Source of the DNA: an uncultured Mucilaginibacter sp. | GTDB taxonomy: Bacteria; Bacteroidota; Bacteroidia; Sphingobacteriales; Sphingobacteriaceae | Assembly: GCA_903863845.1 (NCBI GenBank) | Contig: CAIPDP010000081.1 | Coordinates: 1-46,480, forward strand | DNA: 46,480 bases | Direction of reading: 5' to 3' | Part shown: positions 9,906-18,324 of the stretch, in pieces | Position numbering within the stretch: the first letter of the stretch is position 1 | Layout: every line of letters starts with the position of its first letter | Made by a program: the position numbers and the translations under genes | The notes under the pieces: generated by a model | Told to the model about the DNA's origin: nothing | The model's input: only the letters and a program-made list of their open reading frames with translations | Databases searched by the model: none

Positions 9906-10766
9906 TTACCCTATTTCCGTCTCTTTTTTTACCGGCTCTAATTCGTCGCCGACGGCAAGGTTAATGGTATGCACAATTTTGTCCAATTCCCCGGCCGACT
10001 GATTAAGGCTTTCTACTATCAATTCCTTTTCGCTCATAAAGGTGGTTTCCTTCATCAGGTTTGACAGACCGATAATGTTGGCGAGTGGTCGCCTTAATTC
10101 ATGCGAGCTTAGCCAGGCTACTTCTTTAAGTTTTTCATTCTGCAGAAAAGTTTCTTCTTCTTTTTGCTTTAGCCTGGTGATATCATTATATACAGCAATA
10201 TAGCCTGTAAATTCATTATGATCGCTAAACAGGGGGGTATATTCGCCATATACCCAAAATTTCACCCCATGCTTATTATGGCAATTGAGTTCGGTGGCGA
10301 ATGACTCATGAGCGCTTTTGCTTTTAAGTACTGTTTTGAGTACCTGCAGATCGGTTTCGGCACCGGCAAAAAAAGTTGCTGGAGCATAACCCGCTACTTC
10401 ATCAAAAGTGTAACCTGTATAACGTTCAAATGCCTTGTTTACCCAAGTGATATAATTATTACGATCTGTTATGATTACGATATTATTTACCTTGGTAATG
10501 ATAGTTCCCAACCTGTTAACTTCATTACTTGCCATTCGGGCCAGATTTTCGTTTTCTTCAAGTTTTTGCTCGTGATTCTTAACCAAACGATAGACAAGAT
10601 AAGTGGTAACGGACACAAAAACAAAACGGCGACCGCTATTTAACAGCTCATATAAGCTCGTACTCAGAACATGTTGATAAACATGAAGCATCTGGTCGCT
10701 GATCACGATCCAGGCCAGGCAAAAAGCAAAATAGATTAGCGCGATGCGCAAAGCGCCTGATCTCAT
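9906..10766 (-). CDS. Membrane PAS protein with HisKA domain but no ATPase domain
   Basis: 286 residues. Two membrane segments (about residues 5-25 and 48-62) are followed by a short coiled linker, a PAS domain (about 85-190; NYITWVNKAFERYTGYTFDE) and a HisKA phosphoacceptor helix with H222 in WLSSHELRRPLANIIGL. The protein then ends at VKKETEIG, about 65 residues after the histidine, so the N, G1 and G2 boxes of the HATPase_c domain are absent. The sequence is open and in frame with a stop at 9906, and I see no downstream remnant of an ATPase domain in 9658-9905. It could be a phosphoacceptor partner of another kinase, a dominant-negative sensor, or a truncated kinase. No response regulator is adjacent. 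Confidence 0.85.
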   Translation of the reverse strand: MRSGALRIALIYFAFCLAWIVISDQMLHVYQHVLSTSLYELLNSGRRFVFVSVTTYLVYRLVKNHEQKLEENENLARMASNEVNRLGTIITKVNNIVIITDRNNYITWVNKAFERYTGYTFDEVAGYAPATFFAGAETDLQVLKTVLKSKSAHESFATELNCHNKHGVKFWVYGEYTPLFSDHNEFTGYIAVYNDITRLKQKEEETFLQNEKLKEVAWLSSHELRRPLANIIGLSNLMKETTFMSEKELIVESLNQSAGELDKIVHTINLAVGDELEPVKKETEIG

Positions 10767-10881
10767 CAGTAATGTCCGTGTGTTGGTCTAAAGTTTTATA
10801 CGAAAACCAGATTGAAAAGTTAGCGAATAACTGTCTCAAATTCACATCTGGGGCTTACACCTTAATTATCAGGCAGTAAAA

Positions 10882-12147
10882 TCAAGGCGTCCTTATTTGC
10901 CCGTTGCCTTTAACCAGCCATTTATAGCTGGTTAGCTCTTGCAGACCCATCGGGCCACGCGCATGTAATTTTTGTGTACTTATACCAATTTCGGCACCAA
11001 GACCAAATTGTGCACCGTCTGTAAAAGCGGTTGACGCATTTACGTATACCGCAGCCGCATCAACTTTATTCAGAAACTCAGCTGCATGGGCAGCATCTTC
11101 CGTTATGATGGCTTCACTGTGTTTTGAGCCATTTAGGGCAATATGATCCAGCGCCTCGGTGAAACTACCGACAGTTTTGATCGCCATTTTATAAGATAAA
11201 AACTCTGTACCGAAATGTTCAGGACTGGCATGATGCAAAAGACTGCCAGGGTATTTATTTTCTATTGCGCTAAATGCCGCTTCATCGGCAAAAATTTCAA
11301 CGTTTTTAGCTGCAAGTGGTTCAACTAATTGAGCCAGCTCGCTCAGGCGATTTTGATGCACGATGAGGCAATCCAATGCGTTACATACACTAACCCGGCG
11401 GGTTTTGGCATTAAAGACAATTGCGGCACCTTTCTCCGGGTCGCCGGTCTCGTCGAAATAAGTATGTACTATCCCAGCCCCGGTTTCTATCACGGGCACA
11501 CGCGACTGCCGCCGCACACGATCGATCAATTGCTGGCTCCCGCGCGGAATGAGCACATCGATATATCCTACGGCATTAAAAAGCGCTTCTGTGGCCTCCC
11601 GTTCGGCTGGCAGCAATACTGTAATATGGGGGTTTAGTCCATGTTTTGAAAGCACAGCATGGATAAGCGAAATAATGGCTTTATTAGAGTATTCGGCATC
11701 GCTGCCTCCTTTCAATACGCTAACATTGCCAGTTTTGAAGCAAAGTGCAAAAACATCAAAAGTAACATTAGGTCTGGCTTCATAAATTACACCTACTACG
11801 CCTAAGGGCACACTAACCCTGGATATTTGCAGGCCATTCGGCATCGTTTTTTCCGAAATTACATGGCCCAACGGGTTTGGCAAACCAGCCACATTGACCA
11901 TCTCATTAGCAATGTCCCGGATGCGTGCTTCCGTTAATTTAAGCCTGTCGAATTTGGGGTCCATGGGATCCATGCGATCCAGGTCCTTTTTATTTTCTGC
12001 TAATAAATGATCTGTTTGTTCAATTGCTGCCTTTGCCACATCATTAAGTACAATTGAAATAGTTGCAGATGATATCCCGCTTATTTGCCCGCTTGCAGCA
12101 AGTGCGTTTTCAAAATATTGCTGGTAGTCTGTCAGTGTTTTCATCAC
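10882..12147 (-). CDS. proA: Glutamate-5-semialdehyde dehydrogenase (gamma-glutamyl phosphate reductase)
   Basis: A 421-residue enzyme of proline synthesis that reduces gamma-glutamyl phosphate to glutamate-5-semialdehyde with NADPH. It has the aldehyde-dehydrogenase-like fold: [19 protein letters not shown] at the cofactor domain, [15 protein letters not shown], and the catalytic-cysteine region [15 protein letters not shown]. The C-terminus [20 protein letters not shown] is typical. Length matches the family. It overlaps the proB stop by four bases (ATGA), so the two genes are translationally coupled in proBA order. Confidence 0.97.
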   Translation of the reverse strand: MMKTLTDYQQYFENALAASGQISGISSATISIVLNDVAKAAIEQTDHLLAENKKDLDRMDPMDPKFDRLKLTEARIRDIANEMVNVAGLPNPLGHVISEKTMPNGLQISRVSVPLGVVGVIYEARPNVTFDVFALCFKTGNVSVLKGGSDAEYSNKAIISLIHAVLSKHGLNPHITVLLPAEREATEALFNAVGYIDVLIPRGSQQLIDRVRRQSRVPVIETGAGIVHTYFDETGDPEKGAAIVFNAKTRRVSVCNALDCLIVHQNRLSELAQLVEPLAAKNVEIFADEAAFSAIENKYPGSLLHHASPEHFGTEFLSYKMAIKTVGSFTEALDHIALNGSKHSEAIITEDAAHAAEFLNKVDAAAVYVNASTAFTDGAQFGLGAEIGISTQKLHARGPMGLQELTSYKWLVKGNGQIRTP

Positions 12148-13220
12148 GATAAGTAAAGATAATCATAATGCACAAGTGCTTTCTGCTTTTTTTGGCCGAT
12201 ACGCTCATGCGCTTTTTCTGAGCCGTATTCAGCAATACCAAGACCGATCAATTTGTCATGCTCATCAACAATTTTGATGATCTCGCCTTTGTTAAATTCT
12301 GCTGCTATTTTTACAATACCGACAGGTAACAAACTGGTGGCTTTATTTGATAATAACGCGTTTTTAGCACCCTCGTTCAAAACGACAGACCCCGTGGCTG
12401 AATGTGCCGAATGTGCAATCCATTTCTTTTTCCCTGATTTTGATTTGTCAGGACTAAAATAGGAGTGAGGCGTTTTGTTATTTAACACATCCAATAATAT
12501 ATCATCTTTTGTGCCATTGGCTATGTGTACTGCAATACCCAATTGCGCGGTCTTATGCGCCATGGTCGATTTGGTGATCATGCCTCCGCGTCCAAACTGC
12601 GATTTATCCGAAGAAACAAAAGAAGAAAAATCAACAGCGGCACCATCAATTTTTTCGATCAGCTTTGAGTTGGGCAACTTTGGGTCGCCATCATAAATGC
12701 CATCAACGTTTGTCAATACAATCAAAGCCTGGGCATTCAGCATCGAAGCGATCAGCCCGGCCAGTTCATCGTTATCGGTAAACATCAGTTCTGTTACTGA
12801 AACCACGTCGTTTTCGTTGACTACCGGTATAACCTGGTGTTGCAACAATACCTCCAGGCAATTACGCATGTTGAGGTAATGCAAACGGTCGCGAAAATCT
12901 TCCTTGGTAACTAAAATCTGCGAGCAAAGTATTTTATAATGACCAAATAAAGCCGAATAAGTGTTGATGAGTTTTACCTGGCCAATTGATGCCAGTAACT
13001 GCCTTGCGGCTACAGCATCGGCCTTTTCAGCCACCTTGATCAGGCTGCGACCCGATGCAACCGCCCCAGACGAAACCAAAATAATTTCGACACCCTGTTC
13101 CTTGATAGCTGCGATCTGTCCGACCAACTTCGCAATTCGCGCCTGATCGGGCAGCCCATCGGCCTGGGTTAATACATTGGAGCCTATCTTGATAACAATT
13201 CGCTGGTAGCCTGTCGACAT
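12144..13220 (-). CDS. proB: Glutamate 5-kinase
   Basis: A 358-residue kinase that phosphorylates glutamate, the first and normally proline-inhibited step of proline synthesis. The amino-acid kinase domain starts [11 protein letters not shown] and includes [21 protein letters not shown] and [13 protein letters not shown]. The remaining ~90 residues look like a PUA domain ([20 protein letters not shown]). It is full length and precedes proA with a 4-bp overlap. The 73-bp gap after pstB (13221-13293) shows no strong terminator, so read-through from the phosphate operon's upstream direction is not relevant but shared promoter placement is unclear. Confidence 0.96.
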   Translation of the reverse strand: MSTGYQRIVIKIGSNVLTQADGLPDQARIAKLVGQIAAIKEQGVEIILVSSGAVASGRSLIKVAEKADAVAARQLLASIGQVKLINTYSALFGHYKILCSQILVTKEDFRDRLHYLNMRNCLEVLLQHQVIPVVNENDVVSVTELMFTDNDELAGLIASMLNAQALIVLTNVDGIYDGDPKLPNSKLIEKIDGAAVDFSSFVSSDKSQFGRGGMITKSTMAHKTAQLGIAVHIANGTKDDILLDVLNNKTPHSYFSPDKSKSGKKKWIAHSAHSATGSVVLNEGAKNALLSNKATSLLPVGIVKIAAEFNKGEIIKIVDEHDKLIGLGIAEYGSEKAHERIGQKKQKALVHYDYLYLS

Positions 13221-13293
13221 TAATGATCTTATTGGGAGGTCAATATTAGCAAATTATAGGTAAATGTGCCGAATAACAATAAACCTTTGCGAT

Positions 13294-14055
13294 TTAGCTG
13301 ATATAACCTTTCACATATTCCCTGGTCAGCTCCTGCTTTGGATCGAGCAATACTTCTTCTGTTGGACCGAATTCGATAATCTCGCCCATATATACGAAAA
13401 TGATGTAGTCAGATACCCGCCTGGCTTGCCGTAAGATGTGCGTAACCAGCACAATGGTATATTTTTCTTTGAGTTTGATGAAAAGATCTTCGATGATACT
13501 GGTGGAAACCGGGTCGAGTGCTGAAGTTGACTCGTCTCCTAATATGATCTCTGGCTCCACTGCCAGACCCCTTGCCAAACAAAGCCGTTGTTGCTGACCA
13601 ATAGATAAACGTGTCGCCGGTGCGTTTAAGCGGTCTTTCACTTCATTCCATAAGCCGGTTGCTTTCAATTGGGTCTCTACTATCTCATCCAATTCGGCTT
13701 TTTTGCGTGTTCCATGAATACGTGGTCCATAGGCTATATTATCATATATAGACATGGGCAGGGGATAGGGACGTTGCGAAAGTAGTCCCATTTTTTTTCG
13801 GATATGGGTTACTTCGGCATCAGGCGCATAAATATCTTCACCATCAACCAATACTTTGCCGCTAACTTTAATATCAGCGGTATCATCAAATAAACGGTTA
13901 AGCGACTTCAGGAGGGTAGTTTTACCACAACCGGAGGGGCCTATGATGGACACTACTTTTTTATTGGGAATATTGATGGAGATATCTTTTAATATTTCCT
14001 GATTACCGATCTGTACATTAAGATGCTGTATGCTGATGTGTGGATTATGGGTCAT
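13294..14055 (-). CDS. pstB: Phosphate ABC transporter ATP-binding protein
   Basis: A 253-residue ATPase of the high-affinity phosphate importer PstSCAB. Walker A is GPSGCGKTTLLKSLNRL, the signature LSIGQQQRLCLARGLA, Walker B EIILGDESTSALDP, and the switch histidine lies in VTHILRQ. The usual PstB signature is LSGGQQQR, so the second position here is I instead of G. Its start overlaps the pstA stop by four bases. phoU, often found after pstB, is absent; proB follows instead. Confidence 0.95.
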   Translation of the reverse strand: MTHNPHISIQHLNVQIGNQEILKDISINIPNKKVVSIIGPSGCGKTTLLKSLNRLFDDTADIKVSGKVLVDGEDIYAPDAEVTHIRKKMGLLSQRPYPLPMSIYDNIAYGPRIHGTRKKAELDEIVETQLKATGLWNEVKDRLNAPATRLSIGQQQRLCLARGLAVEPEIILGDESTSALDPVSTSIIEDLFIKLKEKYTIVLVTHILRQARRVSDYIIFVYMGEIIEFGPTEEVLLDPKQELTREYVKGYIS

Positions 14056-14900
14056 CTGCTGGTGTTTTTAGAAAATTGTTTAGCGAGGATAGAAGACAAA
14101 ACAGTGATGATAAGTACGATTATAGTCAATATTAATGCCGAGGCATAAGCTCTGCCCTGAACTTCGGCTACGGGACTGCCAAGCTGGAAAAAGATGGCCA
14201 GAGGCAGCGTTGCCGTTGGCTGATGCAGAGAAGTGGGTATATTGTCGCTGAAGCCGGCAGTAAACAATACCGAAGCAACGTCGCCTACGGCACGGCCAAA
14301 GGAAAGCAATATGGCGGTAAAAACGCCGGGCCTGATTTGCCTGATAACAACTTTTGCAGTTTCCCAACGGGTTGCACCTAATGCTGATGTTGCGTCGCGC
14401 AATTCACGTGGTACGGTACGGATCACTTCGTCGAGCGTACGCACCAGAATAGGTATCACCAATAAGGTTACTGCTACAATACCACCTAAGAGCGATGCAC
14501 GAATACCGAAATAAACCATGATCAAAAAGCCAAAGGCTCCGTAAACGATAGATGGGATACCAAACAATACGTCAAAGGCAATACGCAGGGCATTGGCCAG
14601 CCAGGTGCGTCCGCCAAAGTACATGTTGATATAAATAGCCACGGGAATACTGATGAAAAGACCGAGTATGGTTGCACCCCCGGCTATGTAGAGCGAACCA
14701 ACAATGGCATTAAGCACACCACCTTCTTTACCTATATAGAAACCACCGCCGGGTATTTTACTGATCATATCCCAGGTCATAAAGGGGACACCTCTGTACA
14801 AGATAGTACCAACGATCAGGAAGAAACTTCCGGTTACTAAAATCGTAGCTAATATCATTAAAGTGCGGAAGAAATTCTCCTCCAGTTTCCGCCTGATCAT
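14052..14900 (-). CDS. pstA: Phosphate ABC transporter permease PstA
   Basis: A 282-residue inner-membrane permease with about six hydrophobic helices. The binding-protein-dependent transport domain carries the EAA-like loop RELRDATSALGATRWETAKV, which docks on PstB. The FGIPSIVYGAFGFLIMVYFG stretch is typical of PstA. It overlaps both pstC (4 bp upstream) and pstB (4 bp downstream), so translation of the three is coupled and fixed stoichiometry is expected. Confidence 0.95.
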   Translation of the reverse strand: MIRRKLEENFFRTLMILATILVTGSFFLIVGTILYRGVPFMTWDMISKIPGGGFYIGKEGGVLNAIVGSLYIAGGATILGLFISIPVAIYINMYFGGRTWLANALRIAFDVLFGIPSIVYGAFGFLIMVYFGIRASLLGGIVAVTLLVIPILVRTLDEVIRTVPRELRDATSALGATRWETAKVVIRQIRPGVFTAILLSFGRAVGDVASVLFTAGFSDNIPTSLHQPTATLPLAIFFQLGSPVAEVQGRAYASALILTIIVLIITVLSSILAKQFSKNTSR

Positions 14901-15793
14901 AAAGCAAGTTTCCTTTCCAAGCGTGCGAGTATTATTCTCGAAATAACATTGAAAAGTAAAATAATAATGAATAGCAGGAACGCTGCAAACATCAGGGCCG
15001 AGTCATACATAGGTATCGAGAGTATTTCTCCATAGTTATTGGCGATCAGCGCAGGTAGCGGGTATCCCGGATCAAATACCGAGTGGGGAACATCTGCGTT
15101 ATTACCACAAACCATTAAAACCGCAATAGTCTCGCCAAATGCCCGTGATACAGCCAGTACTGTTGCTGCAATTATGCCCGGTTTGGCTTTTCGAAGCGAT
15201 ACCTTTCTGATGGTTTCCCATTTGGTAGCACCCAGTGCCAATGAGGCATCTTTCAAGTCTTTGGGTATTGTATTCAACACTTCACAAACAATACTTACAA
15301 TAAGGGGGAAAATCATTACCGCCAGTACAATTCCACCTGCAAGTACACTATATCCTGTAGAAAACTCAACAAAATGAGGTGCGATATGGTCCTGAATCAA
15401 CGGCACAATAAATAACACACCCCAAACACCGAAAATAACCGGCGGAATACCCGAAAGCAGGTTTACAAAAGGAACCAGTATCTTTCTTAATTGGTTAGGA
15501 GCATATTCTGTAATGAAGAATGAAGTTAGCAGGCAAAGTGGTAATGCGATGATGATCGCGATTGCTGTAACCCACAATGTGCCCATAATAAATGGAAAAA
15601 AGCCAAACAGGCCTTTCAATGGTTTCCACACGCTCGAAGTAAGCAGTGTATACAAAGATATTTTATTAAGAACCGGTACTGATTTAAGATACAACCCTAT
15701 ACCGATGACCAATACTACCGCAACCGATAATATGGTAAAAATCAACATGATTTTAGCGTAAACTTTATCTTTTAGTAAGCGCAGGGATGTCAT
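14897..15793 (-). CDS. pstC: Phosphate ABC transporter permease PstC
   Basis: A 298-residue inner-membrane permease pairing with PstA. It has about six membrane helices and the EAA-like loop KDLKDASLALGATKWETIRK, and the LLSGIPPVIFGVWGVLFIVP segment matches PstC proteins. The start is separated from the pstS stop by 78 bp that contain a perfect 9-bp-stem hairpin, unlike the tight overlaps between pstC, pstA and pstB. This allows pstS to be expressed at a higher level than the permease genes. Confidence 0.95.
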   Translation of the reverse strand: MTSLRLLKDKVYAKIMLIFTILSVAVVLVIGIGLYLKSVPVLNKISLYTLLTSSVWKPLKGLFGFFPFIMGTLWVTAIAIIIALPLCLLTSFFITEYAPNQLRKILVPFVNLLSGIPPVIFGVWGVLFIVPLIQDHIAPHFVEFSTGYSVLAGGIVLAVMIFPLIVSIVCEVLNTIPKDLKDASLALGATKWETIRKVSLRKAKPGIIAATVLAVSRAFGETIAVLMVCGNNADVPHSVFDPGYPLPALIANNYGEILSIPMYDSALMFAAFLLFIIILLFNVISRIILARLERKLAL

Positions 15794-15819
15794 TTATTAA
15801 TCAGGAGCTTTACAGGCAA

Positions 15820-15850
15820 ATAGCGGTGAGCCCCTTAGAGCCACCGCTAT
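15820..15850. promoter_or_regulatory. Intercistronic hairpin between pstS and pstC
   Basis: ATAGCGGTG (15820-15828) and CACCGCTAT (15842-15850) form a perfect 9-bp stem with a 13-base loop. The genes run on the minus strand, where no U-run follows the stem; the T-run at 15853-15859 lies on the other side. It is therefore more likely an mRNA-stabilising or partial-attenuation hairpin than a full terminator. Confidence 0.6.
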
Positions 15851-15871
15851 GGTTTTTTTATATTTATAAGA

Positions 15872-16849
15872 TCAGTTAACTTTTTTCAGTTCTTCGGAAA
15901 GCTTTTGTTTGGAGAGAACGATGTAGCCATTCTCATCTACAAATTTCTGACCTTCAGTGAGCACATATTTTACAAAGGCTACCAGTTCGGGCTTTGTAGG
16001 TTTCCCTTTAAACAGGAATCCCAGGTTACGGGCCGGAGGAGCTGGATATCGGCCATCAGCAATAGCTTCGGTCAGATGATCTATCGTGTCATAGAAGTTT
16101 TCATTTGCATCTATTTTGCCGTTACCATTAACGTCAATCGGCAAGGCGTGTACACCATCGACCTGTTTGCGTGTTTTAAGGTCGTACAAGTAAGCGAGGT
16201 TGTTATAACCTATAGCTGTTACGTCCTTTTTAACCGCCTGAGCCAAACCTGGATCGCCATATACGCCAACGCCGAGCAGATCTTCCTGTTTTTTTCCGAA
16301 ATATTTCGACCAGGTTTCGGCAGCTCCGGCTGCATCAGAACGGGTATAGATATGGATAGGAACCGAAACACTGCCTGCCAATTGCTTCCAGTTTTTGATA
16401 TTGCCAGTCACAAATACATTCAGGAACTGATCGCGTTTAACGCCTTTTGCCAACAATGCTGCTGCATCGGGATTGGCGGTGTTAAAAGTTGGAACAACCG
16501 CATCCTTAGTTACATAAATTGTATAGGCACCTTTTTTTACTTCTTCGGGGCTGATGTCGCGTGAAGCTAAGCCAATATCAACTAAACCTGAAAGCGCATC
16601 GGTAATACCCTTTCCGGCACCGCCGGCCGAAATATTGAACGTTACGTTGGGGTGAATCTTTTTGAATTCCTGAGCCCATTTTACGGTGATCGGGTACAGG
16701 GCAAATGCTCCTGAAATGTTGATCGTGCCTTTAAGGTCATCAGCTGCTGCAATTGTCTCGTTTTTTTTGAAGGACGAAAAAATAGCTATTGCCCCCGCAA
16801 CCATCAGAGTTGATAAAAATATTCGCTGCTTTAATATTACCTTTTTCAT
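15872..16849 (-). CDS. pstS: Phosphate-binding protein PstS with an EF-hand-like loop
   Basis: A 325-residue periplasmic substrate-binding protein (PBP-like domain) with an N-terminal signal segment (residues about 9-26) and phosphate-binding motifs: GAFALYPITVKWAQEF, SAGGAGKGI and GLASRDIS. Residues 239-250 (bases 16100-16135) read DVNGNGKIDANE, which fits the canonical EF-hand calcium loop with acidic or amide ligands at 1, 3, 5, 9 and 12. That is not part of the phosphate site of E. coli PstS. It sits between the porin gene and pstC. The start is the ATG before a basic n-region (MKKVILKQR). Confidence 0.93.
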   Translation of the reverse strand: MKKVILKQRIFLSTLMVAGAIAIFSSFKKNETIAAADDLKGTINISGAFALYPITVKWAQEFKKIHPNVTFNISAGGAGKGITDALSGLVDIGLASRDISPEEVKKGAYTIYVTKDAVVPTFNTANPDAAALLAKGVKRDQFLNVFVTGNIKNWKQLAGSVSVPIHIYTRSDAAGAAETWSKYFGKKQEDLLGVGVYGDPGLAQAVKKDVTAIGYNNLAYLYDLKTRKQVDGVHALPIDVNGNGKIDANENFYDTIDHLTEAIADGRYPAPPARNLGFLFKGKPTKPELVAFVKYVLTEGQKFVDENGYIVLSKQKLSEELKKVN

Positions 16850-16872
16850 TAGTTGATGTTACTTAAATTGTA

Positions 16873-18003
16873 TTAAAACGCCAGCTGTAATTGGGCCTCA
16901 AATATGTTATTAGGAACCTGTACAGCTGTTTGCTCGCGTTTATCCAGGTAATCGATGGCAAGTTTTGTCCATTTATTGAAGGTGAAGTTTACACCACCAG
17001 CATAAATATTACTTCTGTCTGTTGGGTTAACTTTATTAGGGTCAAAGGTTTCATAACGACCAACGATTTGTATTTCAGGAATTATAGCGTATCCTGCCTG
17101 CAAAAACCAGCCATCTTTTCTTATGGCTGCATCTGTACCATGATCATATTCGCCGGTTAGGGATAGATTACCAATTACATAGCGACCATCAAATCCAACT
17201 CTTGCACGGTTTTGAGATTTGGCGCCTCCGGTAGGAATACCTTCACCAGCATACAAATCAGCACCAAGGTCGAGTCCTTTTATAGGGTGAATTGCCAGAC
17301 GGCCTGCAAAGTCTTTAAATCCATTATTGTCGGTAGTTACATCATAACCTGCACCATTCAGAATTGCCAGCGTGTAATCAAATAAGTAGCGGTCTTCAAC
17401 TTTAGCGAAGCTTCCGGTAATCTGGATACCTATATCCCGACCCTGCTGATTACCGATCACATCTTTTGATCGGCCAGCAAGTGCTTCTACAACCTGTGCA
17501 CGGTCAATAAACTCAAGCTGCGCATCAGGCGTTAGGCTTTCGGCAGAAAATGGGATCTTGAACTGCCCTGCGCTAACTTTAAAGAAATCTGCAGGTTTGT
17601 AGCTAACATAGGCATCAATTAACTTGGTGCCTGTACCGCCTAATTCGGTTTGGGTGTAATATGACCATGAATCGGAAATGCTACCCTGAACAATAAGGCG
17701 AATACGATGCAGATCGAAAGCGTTATTGACACCGGATTGTTCAAAGCCCTGGTAACGTATTTGTGCCAGGCCGCTAATTTGCAAAGCCTTTGAACCTATA
17801 GTGATCGAATGCTGGTTAGCTTTTTCTTTGTCGCGTTTTGCCTGTTCTTTTACAGCCTGATCTGACCTGATCGAATCGGCTTCGTGCTGCGTTATGTAAT
17901 TTTTCTTGATCAGTACATTCAATAGGTCTTCATTTTGTTGTGCTTTTACCGCAACTGAAGAAATGATCAGAATTAATGCAACAAATAATCTTTTGGAGTA
18001 AAT
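16873..18003 (-). CDS. Phosphate-selective porin (OprO/OprP-like), probable ATT start
   Basis: An outer-membrane beta-barrel protein of the porin O/P family, ending in phenylalanine (EAQLQLAF) as barrels do, with alternating strands such as DSWSYYTQTELGGTGTKLID and KIPFSAESLTPDAQL. It lies 23 bp before pstS, consistent with delivering phosphate to that system. The first standard start codon is a TTG at 17922, but the frame stays open upstream to a TAA at 18016-18018 and encodes a textbook signal peptide, YSKRLFVALILIISSVAVKA, before QQNEDLL. No ATG, GTG or TTG precedes it in frame; the best candidate is ATT at 18001-18003 (ATA at 18010-18012 is the alternative). Start uncertain, identity firm. 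Confidence 0.85.
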   Translation of the reverse strand: MYSKRLFVALILIISSVAVKAQQNEDLLNVLIKKNYITQHEADSIRSDQAVKEQAKRDKEKANQHSITIGSKALQISGLAQIRYQGFEQSGVNNAFDLHRIRLIVQGSISDSWSYYTQTELGGTGTKLIDAYVSYKPADFFKVSAGQFKIPFSAESLTPDAQLEFIDRAQVVEALAGRSKDVIGNQQGRDIGIQITGSFAKVEDRYLFDYTLAILNGAGYDVTTDNNGFKDFAGRLAIHPIKGLDLGADLYAGEGIPTGGAKSQNRARVGFDGRYVIGNLSLTGEYDHGTDAAIRKDGWFLQAGYAIIPEIQIVGRYETFDPNKVNPTDRSNIYAGGVNFTFNKWTKLAIDYLDKREQTAVQVPNNIFEAQLQLAF

Positions 18004-18324
18004 AAAATTTATTTTTTAAATGTTTGGTTTCTAAATCTGTTGATTGTTTAAATTGTCAGGGATAATTGTTTACTGTTCAAACCCCTTTTTTAAATCCATT
18101 ATATCTATATTGTCTATAATATTACTAGACAAAAATAAGAGATTAGATTTAAAATTTCGAATTACTATCGAATTTTTATTTTATTTAATTGATAATAAGC
18201 ATTTTAAAAATATATGAATTGAAAAAAAGCAATCAATGGTTATAGGATTTGCTTGTTTTCGATCAAATGTTATGGTTAAAGAGAGGAATTACCAGTTGAT
18301 TTATTAGTGAAAATTTAAATTTAA
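18004..18324. promoter_or_regulatory. AT-rich regulatory gap upstream of the phosphate operon
   Basis: No gene is present. TTGTCTA (18110-18116) and TAGACAA (18126-18132) form a perfect 7+7 dyad with a 9-bp spacer, overlapping CAAAAATA (18130-18137), whose reverse complement TATTTTTG fits the Bacteroidota -7 box TAnnTTTG. This would be an operator over the porin-pst promoter, leaving a leader of about 120 bases. No matching -33 TTG was found. The rest of the gap, toward cysN, is AT-rich with no terminator seen. Confidence 0.45.

Noticed and set aside
15851..15862. T-run beside the pstS-pstC hairpin as an intrinsic terminator
   Set aside because: The T-run is on the plus strand after the stem, while both genes run on the minus strand.
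15905..16564. 219-codon plus-strand frame
   Set aside because: It is fully antisense to pstS and has no motif of its own.
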